From: Hyphomicrobiaceae bacterium
GTDB taxonomy: Bacteria; Pseudomonadota; Alphaproteobacteria; Rhizobiales; HXMU1428-3
DNA length: 5,192 bases
NCBI GenBank assembly: GCA_028285025.1
Contig: JANQQH010000016.1
Span: forward strand, 1-5,192
Reading direction: 5' to 3'
Made by a program: the position numbers and the translations under genes. Positions 1 to 5,192 of the stretch are shown piece by piece; positions within the stretch are counted from its first letter, which is position 1, and every line of letters begins with the position of its first letter. The notes beneath the pieces are model-generated. The model worked only from the letters and a program-made list of their open reading frames with translations. It made no database searches and was not told the origin of the DNA.

Positions 1-1740
1 GGTTCAACGCTTTCCATGCAAGTGGCGCGGTTGTTGGAAGGGCGCAAGGATCGGTCGTTAGCAACTAAATGGCGGCAGATCAGACTGGCGCTACAGTTGG
101 AAAAAAGGTTTTCAAAGCGGGAAATTCTTGATCTTTATATTAAGCTCACACCGTTTGGTGGCAATTTGGAAGGGGTGCGGGCGGCTTGCTTGGCTTATTT
201 TGGCAAGGAGCCGAAGCGGCTTTCGCTCGCCGAGGCGGCCACTTTGGTGGCGCTGCCGCAATCTCCAGAAGGGCGCCGACCAGATCGGTTTCCTCAACGG
301 GCTAAAAAAGCGCGCGACCGGGTGTTAAAACGGGCATTTGAAAATAAGATCATTTCAAAAGATGACTATCTTTATGCCCTTCGCCAACCGATGATAGACA
401 AACGCCAAGCGTTTCCTATGTGGGCCGCGCATGTGGCGGAACGCATGGTTAAGACCGCCCCTTCCTCTCAAGAGATAAAAACTAGTCTTTCTCGTCCTTT
501 GCAGATTAAACTTGAGGCGCTGGCCAAATCTCATGCCTTCCGGCTTGGCAAAGGGTTATCCGCTGCCATTTTGGTGATTGACCACCATAACGGCGATGTG
601 CTGGCTCATGTGGGGGCAGCGGACTATCATGATAAGGCGCGCTTTGGCCCGATTGATATGACACGGGCGGTGCGCTCACCTGGCTCGACGTTAAAGCCAT
701 TTATATATGGGATGGGGTTTGATGCAGGCATGGTGCACCCAGAAAGTCTTATAGAAGATGCCCCGGTGCGCTTTGGGCTTTATACGCCAGAGAATTTTGA
801 TGGCAAGTTTCATGGCACGGTGACCATTCGCCAGGCTTTGCAAAAGTCGCTCAACATCCCTGCGGTGAAATTGTTGGCGCGGATTAAACCCTCACGCTTT
901 GGGGCCCGGTTTTCTTATGCTGGGATCCGCTCTTCCATGCCGAATAATTTATCTGTCGCGCTTGGCGGGGTGGGTTTTACCTTGAAAGATCTGGCCAAGG
1001 CTTATTTACATATTGCCAACCCTGGGTCTGGCCTTGAATTGAATTACCTGCACCCAGCACCTGCCCGTTCGGCCGACAAAATTTTAAAGCATCGCCCGCT
1101 GATGAGTGAGAAGGCTGCCTTTTATGTCACCCATATTTTGCGTGGGAGCCCGCCGCCAAAAAATGCCAAACCTGGCGCATTGGCATATAAAACCGGCACC
1201 TCTTATGGCTACCGTGATGGCTGGGCGGTTGGTTATGATGGGCAGCATTTGGTGGCGGTGTGGATTGGGCGGCCTGATGGCGGGCCGACAACCAACTTAA
1301 CAGGCATTGGCGCAGCAGGGCCATTGCTGTTTGATGTGTTCCAGCATATTGGTGAAAAGCGTGTGCCCTTTGCCCGCCCGCCGCGCGGGGTGATTTTTGC
1401 CAGTGGGGATGATCTGCCCCCGCCTTTGCGCTGGTTTGATAAAGAAAAGCGGCGTTTAACGGCTCATAATGGACAAGCCAAAATCGCCAAGGTGAAGATT
1501 GCTTTCCCTCCAAAAGGAGCTGAGTTTTATCTACAAAAGAAACGAACGGCGTCTATGCCCATTGCTCTGAAGGCTGAAGGGGGGAAATTGCCCTTGACTT
1601 GGTTGGTTGATGGAAAGATTGTACCTTCAAAGGCCCATCTTCGTCATAGTTTTCACAAAGTGAGCACTGCTGGCTTTGTTGAGTTTTCAGTGATTGATGC
1701 ATTGGGCAGAACTGACCGCGTGCAAATTCGTGTGCGTTAA
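1..1740 (+). CDS. pbpC: Penicillin-binding protein 1C, bifunctional transglycosylase/transpeptidase (5' end missing)
   Basis: Class A penicillin-binding protein that polymerises and cross-links peptidoglycan on the periplasmic side of the inner membrane. The reading frame is open from base 1, so the gene starts upstream; 579 residues are visible of a family usually about 700-800 long. The window opens inside the GT51 glycosyltransferase domain at GSTLSMQ; the catalytic first GT51 motif and the membrane anchor lie outside. FSKREILDLY and PFGGNLEGV (about residues 37-58) are typical of PBP1C. The transpeptidase domain carries SxxK as STLK (active serine at codon 229, bases 685-687), SxN as SLN (codons 283-285) and KTGT (codons 397-400), so it looks catalytically intact. 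Residues about 495-579 match the small beta-rich C-terminal domain of PBP1C. In many proteobacteria pbpC follows an alpha-2-macroglobulin gene; that flank cannot be seen. The subfamily call rests on recalled motif resemblance. Confidence 0.95.
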   Translation, partial: GSTLSMQVARLLEGRKDRSLATKWRQIRLALQLEKRFSKREILDLYIKLTPFGGNLEGVRAACLAYFGKEPKRLSLAEAATLVALPQSPEGRRPDRFPQRAKKARDRVLKRAFENKIISKDDYLYALRQPMIDKRQAFPMWAAHVAERMVKTAPSSQEIKTSLSRPLQIKLEALAKSHAFRLGKGLSAAILVIDHHNGDVLAHVGAADYHDKARFGPIDMTRAVRSPGSTLKPFIYGMGFDAGMVHPESLIEDAPVRFGLYTPENFDGKFHGTVTIRQALQKSLNIPAVKLLARIKPSRFGARFSYAGIRSSMPNNLSVALGGVGFTLKDLAKAYLHIANPGSGLELNYLHPAPARSADKILKHRPLMSEKAAFYVTHILRGSPPPKNAKPGALAYKTGTSYGYRDGWAVGYDGQHLVAVWIGRPDGGPTTNLTGIGAAGPLLFDVFQHIGEKRVPFARPPRGVIFASGDDLPPPLRWFDKEKRRLTAHNGQAKIAKVKIAFPPKGAEFYLQKKRTASMPIALKAEGGKLPLTWLVDGKIVPSKAHLRHSFHKVSTAGFVEFSVIDALGRTDRVQIRVR

Positions 1741-1754
1741 CCTCAAGCTCGATC

Positions 1755-1914
1755 GTCTCCTTAACTTCCATGGTGAGATTTTTGCATTTTGAAATCGCTT
1801 GTCAAGGGCTCTTTAAGTGGCGCTTTAGATTGCCCACCAGCAACCGCGCTAAGCGCTCCGCACCCTTGCCTCTTAAAAAAAATGCCAAAGTCTAACCATG
1901 GAAGTTAAGGAGAC
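1755..1914. repeat. Long imperfect palindrome, MITE-like or intergenic palindromic element
   Basis: The arms at 1755-1790 and 1879-1914 are inverted copies over 36 bases with three mismatches; the outer 20 bases (1755-1774 and 1895-1914) are perfect. Pairing continues inward with interruptions: CAAGGG at 1803-1808 with CCCTTG at 1863-1868, and GCGCTTtAG at 1820-1828 with CTAAGCGC at 1849-1856. That leaves a loop of about 20 bases, so the whole 160 bases could fold as one hairpin. It fills most of the gap between pbpC and the GT-C gene. No transposase frame lies inside, and no clear target-site duplication flanks it. The shape fits a non-autonomous palindromic element; it could also block transcription from pbpC into the next gene, although the arms are not followed by a clean terminator-type T run. 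The inverted repeat is seen directly; the mobile origin is inferred. Confidence 0.8.
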
Positions 1915-1992
1915 TTGCAAATCGCTGATCACTATTTTTTTATCATAATTTTTATTGTCGGTGTTTGTTTTGTACCTTAAGAACAAGTCCTT

Positions 1993-3408
1993 ATGAACAA
2001 CGTTCTTCAAATCCGCATCGTTCTCTTCTGGGGCTTGGGCATTTTTATGTGTCTGGCTGCTTTGGGATTGCACCTGTCTTCTTATCGGTTTTCTTATGAT
2101 TATGCGGTGGCGCAAATGCCGGTTTGGGCCTTGGTTGCTGGCTTAATGGGCGTGGGGTGTGTTTTTGTTGGTTTGAGTTATTTGCTCACCCAATTATCAG
2201 GCGAAAAAAAGCGCGCGGCTTGGTTTGTTGTTTTTCTCTTTGCCATTGGGTTTATGGCCCGGGTTTTGTTGATGGGCAGTGAACCGGTTTTGGAAGATGA
2301 CTATCAACGATACATGTGGGATGGGGGCTTGGTTGCCAATGGGCTGAACCCTTATCTTTATAGCCCGGCTGATGTGCTTGAAGGGCGTGCCCTGTCTTCT
2401 TATTATCAATTGGCTGATGAGGCGTATCCGGTGGTAGAGCGCATAAACCATGCACATTTGCGCACCATTTATCCTGTGGGGGCCCAGGCTTTGTTTGGGG
2501 TGGCGCATAAAATTGCGCCCTTCTCTTTGTTTGGATGGCGTTTGCTTATTTTGCTTTGTGAACTGATAGGCTTTGCTTTGTTGCTTAAACTTGTTTGGCA
2601 CTTTAAGCGTGATGAAATTTGGCTGGCCGCTTATTGGTGGAACCCGCTGGTGATCAAAGAGCTGATCAACTCGGCCCATATGGAGGCGGTGTTGGTGCCG
2701 TTTATTTTGCTTGGGGTTTATGCCGGAGTTAACAAACGATTTTTCACAGCAAGTGTTGCCTTTACTTTGGCGGCCAGCATTAAAATCTGGCCCGCTTTGT
2801 TGTTGCCGTTGGTATGGCGGCGCATGTTCTCTCAGCCCTGGGGGCTGGTTGGGGCGGTTAGTTTTGCTGTTCTAATTGGGGCTGCGATTATAGGCCCCTT
2901 TATTGCCTATGGTTTGAATGAAAGTTCGGGCCTTGTGGCTTATGCCATGAAGTGGAAAACCAATTCAGCTTTTTTCCCAACTTTTGAAAAGGCAATCACA
3001 TGGGGGTTGGCAGCCATTGGTAACACAAATTGGGCGCCTCTTATTGCGCGCGGATTGGTCGGTTGCGGATTGATTTTCGTGCTCGCGAGACTTGTCTTTT
3101 CTGCTGCGAATGGAGGGCTTCAATATTTATCACAAATATTTATCATGTCATTGTTGATATTTTTGTTTAGCCCGGCGCAATTTCCTTGGTATTTCATTTG
3201 GGTTGCTCCTTTTTGCGTGTTTTTCCCCTTATGGGGGCTGATTGTTTTAGTGCCGCTTATGGCGCTTTATTATGCTGGATTTGCTTTGATGAGCGCTGGT
3301 ACGTTTGAAGATTATCGCCTCCCTTTGGCCTTTGTGGTTTGGCTACCAGTTTGGGCGTTATTGTTTTGGCAAGGGCGAACCATTTGGAGGTCTTCCGATG
3401 CGCAATGA
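1993..3408 (+). CDS. Polytopic GT-C type glycosyltransferase, probably using a polyprenyl-phosphate sugar
   Basis: A 471-residue integral membrane protein with about ten to twelve hydrophobic segments, for example residues 8-28, 43-65, 76-93, 182-202, 232-246, 283-306, 354-370, 381-393 and 404-434. The first large outer loop carries an acidic motif EDDYQRYMWDG (101-111) followed by NGLNPY (116-121). LRTIYP (156-161), WWNPLVIKE (215-223) and SPAQFPWYFIW (393-403) follow. This order is typical of GT-C enzymes of the GT87/DUF2029 mannosyltransferase-like group, which take sugar from a lipid-phosphate carrier at the periplasmic face; the acidic pair is the expected catalytic site. The ATG at 1993 is the first start after an in-frame TAA at 1978-1980. 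Its ribosome binding site is weak, and an in-frame ATG at 2047 is the alternative. The 3' end overlaps the GT2 gene by 11 bases. Donor sugar and acceptor cannot be read from sequence. Confidence 0.85.
   Translation: MNNVLQIRIVLFWGLGIFMCLAALGLHLSSYRFSYDYAVAQMPVWALVAGLMGVGCVFVGLSYLLTQLSGEKKRAAWFVVFLFAIGFMARVLLMGSEPVLEDDYQRYMWDGGLVANGLNPYLYSPADVLEGRALSSYYQLADEAYPVVERINHAHLRTIYPVGAQALFGVAHKIAPFSLFGWRLLILLCELIGFALLLKLVWHFKRDEIWLAAYWWNPLVIKELINSAHMEAVLVPFILLGVYAGVNKRFFTASVAFTLAASIKIWPALLLPLVWRRMFSQPWGLVGAVSFAVLIGAAIIGPFIAYGLNESSGLVAYAMKWKTNSAFFPTFEKAITWGLAAIGNTNWAPLIARGLVGCGLIFVLARLVFSAANGGLQYLSQIFIMSLLIFLFSPAQFPWYFIWVAPFCVFFPLWGLIVLVPLMALYYAGFALMSAGTFEDYRLPLAFVVWLPVWALLFWQGRTIWRSSDAQ
3386..3390 (+). 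promoter_or_regulatory. Ribosome binding site fixing the GT2 start
   Basis: A consensus GGAGG lies seven bases before the ATG at 3398, inside the end of the GT-C coding region. It decides the start: a longer open frame reaches back to an ATG at 3305, but its extra 31 residues overlap the GT-C gene and resemble no part of the GT2 fold, which begins just after residue 5 of the shorter form. Confidence 0.85.
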
Positions 3409-4087
3409 AAAATTTATCAGCGTGGTCATCCCCGCTTTAAATGAAGAGAATGCCATTGGCGATGTGATTAAAGATTTGCCCGATTGGATTGATCAAGTGG
3501 TGGTGGCTGATAATGGCTCTCGTGATAACACTGCTCCCATTGCACAAGAGTTGGGTGCAGATGTTGTGTTTGAATTAGAGCCCGGTTATGGCGCGACCTG
3601 TTTGAAAGGGCTTAGTGCTGTTAGACAAGCCGATATTGTCGTTTTTTTAGATGGCGATTATTCTGATTTTCCTGAAGATGTGCACAAGCTGGTAGACCCG
3701 ATTGCAAATGGGGCCCATGACTTTGTGCTTGGCTCGCGTACCAAAGGGCTGGTACAAAAGGGGGCTTTAACGCATACGCAAATTTTTGGTAATTGGCTGG
3801 CTTGCTTTTTAATGCGCCTGCTTTGGAAAACGTCTTACAGTGACCTTGGCCCCTTTCGGGCGATTGATGCTGACCTTTTGCAGCGCCTGAATATGAGTGA
3901 TCGTAATTATGGCTGGACGATTGAAATGCAGATTAAGGCCCATGTACAAAAAGCGCGTATTTTAGAAGTCCCTATTCGCTATCGCCAGCGCATAGGGGTT
4001 TCCAAAATATCAGGTACCATCAGCGGGACCTTTAAAGCTGGCTATAAAATTCTCGCTACGATTTATAAATATAGAAACCTTAAATAG
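3398..4087 (+). CDS. GT2 family glycosyltransferase, dolichyl/polyprenyl-phosphate sugar transferase-like
   Basis: A 229-residue soluble enzyme with a GT-A fold. Expected activity is transfer of a sugar from a nucleotide sugar to a polyprenyl phosphate on the cytoplasmic face of the inner membrane. Visible motifs: VVIPALNEENAIG (9-21) opening the nucleotide-binding fold, VVVADNGSRDNT (34-45), metal-binding DGD within FLDGDYSDFP (83-92), LGSRTKG (111-117), SDLGPFRAI (148-156), YGWTIEMQIKA (171-181), and IRYRQRIGVSKISGT (193-207). No membrane segment is present, unlike longer DPM/ArnC-type enzymes that carry C-terminal helices. It overlaps the upstream GT-C gene by 11 bases with a strong ribosome binding site, so the two are almost certainly co-transcribed and probably translationally coupled. 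This supports a shared pathway: GT2 makes the lipid-linked sugar and the GT-C protein spends it. The family is secure; sugar identity is unknown. Confidence 0.9.
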   Translation: MRNEKFISVVIPALNEENAIGDVIKDLPDWIDQVVVADNGSRDNTAPIAQELGADVVFELEPGYGATCLKGLSAVRQADIVVFLDGDYSDFPEDVHKLVDPIANGAHDFVLGSRTKGLVQKGALTHTQIFGNWLACFLMRLLWKTSYSDLGPFRAIDADLLQRLNMSDRNYGWTIEMQIKAHVQKARILEVPIRYRQRIGVSKISGTISGTFKAGYKILATIYKYRNLK

Positions 4088-4110
4088 CAAAGCACGCAAA
4101 TCTATATTGT
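4088..4110. other. Short convergent gap between the GT2 and rhodanese genes
   Basis: Only 23 bases separate the two convergent stop codons. I see no clear stem-loop with a T run, so any shared terminator would have to overlap coding sequence or be factor dependent. Confidence 0.6.
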
Positions 4111-4656
4111 TTAATAGCGCCAGTTTTCTTTTGATTGCAGGAGCTTCCCCCAGTGAGAATCATAGGGATGGATAAAGGGGGTTGGGCCTTTTTTGTTTAC
4201 CATTGGATACTTATTGTTAGACCACCCAAACAGACCTTTGGTTAAATTGTCTACGCTGGTAGCACCTGCTTTGTGTAGATCTTGTTGTAGGTAACGCGCC
4301 ATTTTTGATGAGCGCACACCAACAGAGCAATAAAACACAACCCTTTTGCCCTTTATCCGCTGGCCGTATTTTTTCATAAATTGAGAGGCCCAGGTGGAGG
4401 GACTTAAATGATGAGCGCCTTTTAGGTGGCTGACTTCAAATTCGCGTTTTTCTCTCACATCAAATATTAGAAAGTCTTGGGCTTTGTTTTTTTGGATGGC
4501 TTGCAATAAGGTTTCTGCTGGCATATGGGGAACACTGGGGTAATCAACCTCTATATCTTTATGAACGGCGTTGAGCGTAAAGTCAGCCGCTTGGAGGGAT
4601 GAGGGTAAAATCATGATCGCTAACGCCACAAGAAGCGATTTGAGTTTGCTTTGCAT
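4111..4656 (-). CDS. Exported single-domain rhodanese-like protein
   Basis: A 181-residue protein with a Sec-type signal peptide: basic MQSKLKS, a hydrophobic core at residues 8-20, and a likely cut after LQA (residue 23). This places it in the periplasm. The rhodanese domain spans about residues 44-152: FLIFDVREKREFEVSHLKGA (62-81) is the CH2A-type region, and the active loop is CSVGVRSS with nucleophile Cys110. The cysteine and loop arginine are both present, so sulfur transfer is possible. The tail from about residue 157 contains FIHPYDSHWGKLL (161-173), which I recall as a conserved end of this secreted subgroup; its role is unknown to me. The start ATG at 4654-4656 follows a modest GAAAGGG site and directly abuts the TAG ending a broken frame upstream. 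It is convergent with the glycosyltransferase pair and on the same strand as fmt. The sulfur donor and acceptor are unknown. Confidence 0.9.
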   Translation of the reverse strand: MQSKLKSLLVALAIMILPSSLQAADFTLNAVHKDIEVDYPSVPHMPAETLLQAIQKNKAQDFLIFDVREKREFEVSHLKGAHHLSPSTWASQFMKKYGQRIKGKRVVFYCSVGVRSSKMARYLQQDLHKAGATSVDNLTKGLFGWSNNKYPMVNKKGPTPFIHPYDSHWGKLLQSKENWRY

Positions 4657-4814
4657 CTATTGCCCTTTCATGACCTGAGCAGCTGCGATGAGCGCTTGGG
4701 CATAATGTATCCCATTATCATTGGTGAAAGCTTGTGTTGGGTCAAGCGTTTTAGGGCTTGCGCTTCAAAATCACTGTTTTCAGCCTAAAGCGCGGTCGTG
4801 TTGACAAAGTCCAT
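4657..4814 (-). pseudogene. Possible remnant of a small broken reading frame, family unknown
   Basis: Reading the minus strand from an ATG at 4812-4814 gives MDFVNTTAL, then TAG at 4785-4787, then in the same frame AENSDFEAQALKRLTQ. Protein-like sequence then seems to move to another frame: LDPTQAFTNDNGIHYAQALI and onward to AAAQVMKGQ, ending in TAG at 4657-4659, the three bases next to the rhodanese ATG. The second frame is open only from 4764 down, after a TGA at 4765-4767, and has no plausible start there. One nonsense change and one frameshift in a formerly intact gene of about 52 codons, or the end of a longer gene, would explain this. The fragment is short, so chance is a real alternative; I do not recognise the family. 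The tight junction with the rhodanese start resembles an old operon boundary. Confidence 0.35.
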
Positions 4815-4834
4815 GACTAAATTATTTGTCAACA
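4799..4834. repeat. 10-base perfect inverted repeat just downstream of fmt
   Basis: TGTTGACAAA at 4799-4808 and TTTGTCAACA at 4825-4834 are exact inverted copies around a 16-base centre, starting four bases beyond the fmt stop codon on the minus strand. It could form a stem-loop at the 3' end of the fmt transcript. The stem is AT-rich and no T run follows on the fmt strand, so it is not a standard intrinsic terminator. A dyad operator, or a weak 3'-end stabilising hairpin, are alternatives. Confidence 0.6.
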
Positions 4835-4838
4835 GGAC

Positions 4839-5192
4839 CTAAATATTGATCTTGAACTCTCCTTTTATGCCGTTGATAAACTCTTTTGTTGTTACGGCTT
4901 TTTTACCTTCTCTTTGCAGCTTTATGAACTCAATTGCTCCTTGTTCACAATTAAAAACCAGGTTCTGTTGTCTTGATTTTTTGTGATCAGATGAAGATGA
5001 CACGATTTGAGACCTTAGGACTTTAATGCGTTCAACTTTATTTGGGGCTATTTTGCCTTCAAACCAGGCCCCTGGAAAAGGGCTCAGGCCGCGAATATGG
5101 TTATGAATTTCTTGCGCGGTTTTTGACCAATCTATGCGTGTTTCACTTTTGGAAATTTTACTTGCATATGTGACGCCCTCTTGAGATTGAGG
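4839..5192 (-). CDS. fmt: Methionyl-tRNA formyltransferase, C-terminal part (5' end beyond the window)
   Basis: Fmt formylates the amino group of methionyl-initiator tRNA with 10-formyltetrahydrofolate. The minus-strand frame is open from the right edge to a TAG at 4839-4841, giving 117 residues with no start codon in the window. The sequence covers the end of the catalytic domain and the C-terminal tRNA-binding domain: EGVTYASKISKSETRIDW (5-22), then the signature IRGLSPFPGAW (33-43), RIKVLR (55-60) and GAIEFIKLQREGKKAV (85-100). The formyl-folate site lies outside. In the region where the family usually has a PGT turn before the last barrel strands (about residues 69-76), this copy reads DHKKSRQQ, with overall length about normal. 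Hand-counted GC is about 40%, lower than pbpC. The C-terminal neighbour is not truA, which often follows fmt in Alphaproteobacteria. The family call is firm; whether it is the main fmt or a diverged extra copy cannot be decided here. Confidence 0.92.
   Translation of the reverse strand, partial: PQSQEGVTYASKISKSETRIDWSKTAQEIHNHIRGLSPFPGAWFEGKIAPNKVERIKVLRSQIVSSSSDHKKSRQQNLVFNCEQGAIEFIKLQREGKKAVTTKEFINGIKGEFKINI

Noticed and set aside
1127..1513. Minus-strand open frame of 128 codons inside pbpC
   Set aside because: Antisense to the KTGT region of a clear coding gene; its composition (many H, Q, A, S) is that of a shadow frame.
1553..1771. Minus-strand open frame of 72 codons over the pbpC end
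   Set aside because: It lies almost wholly antisense to the conserved PBP1C C-terminal domain; its ATG comes from the palindrome arm.
1792..1926. AAATCGCT at 1792-1799 and 1919-1926 as a target-site duplication of the palindrome
   Set aside because: The first copy lies inside the element rather than at its border, so it cannot be a duplication from insertion.
2197..2679. Minus-strand open frame of 160 codons inside the GT-C gene
   Set aside because: Antisense to conserved GT-C motifs; lysine/glutamine-rich translation is the mirror of hydrophobic codons.
3122..3145. Direct repeat of AATATTTATCA (3122-3132 and 3135-3145)
   Set aside because: Short, AT-rich and inside coding sequence for a membrane segment; likely chance.
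3305..3397. Longer N-terminus for the GT2 gene starting at ATG 3305
   Set aside because: The extra 31 residues lie out of frame inside the GT-C gene, have no matching family sequence, and a strong GGAGG sits correctly before ATG 3398.
4714..4745. Possible minus-strand promoter for the rhodanese (TTGACC and GATAAT)
   Set aside because: The boxes are individually plausible but the spacer is 20 bases, too long to support a call.

Overview
The window reads as ordinary chromosomal DNA of a Gram-negative bacterium, most likely an alphaproteobacterium of moderate GC. This rests on protein character (penicillin-binding protein 1C with its C-terminal domain, a secreted rhodanese, the style of the Fmt C-terminus); no rRNA or other strong taxonomic marker is present. 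I found no tRNA, rRNA, CRISPR array, integrase or transposase gene.

Layout: (1) 1-1740, plus strand: 3' part of pbpC, a bifunctional peptidoglycan synthase cut by the left window edge. (2) 1741-1992: a 252-base gap holding a long imperfect palindrome (1755-1914) with 36-base arms, resembling a small non-coding palindromic or MITE-like element. (3) 1993-4087, plus strand: two overlapping glycosyltransferase genes, a multi-spanning GT-C type membrane protein and a soluble GT2 enzyme resembling polyprenyl-phosphate sugar transferases. Together they look like a two-step route in which GT2 charges a lipid carrier with a sugar and the GT-C enzyme uses it at the outer face of the inner membrane; the final acceptor is not visible. 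(4) 4111-4656, minus strand: an exported single-domain rhodanese, convergent with the glycosyltransferases across a 23-base gap. (5) 4657-4838: a gene-poor gap with the likely remains of a small broken reading frame and a 10-base inverted repeat. (6) 4839-5192, minus strand: the 3' end of a methionyl-tRNA formyltransferase gene (fmt), cut by the right window edge.

Nothing here is clearly a new multi-gene system. The items most worth a second look are the intergenic palindrome, the decayed frame ending directly against the rhodanese start codon, the unusual low-GC fmt tail, and the coupled glycosyltransferase pair next to a periplasmic rhodanese.
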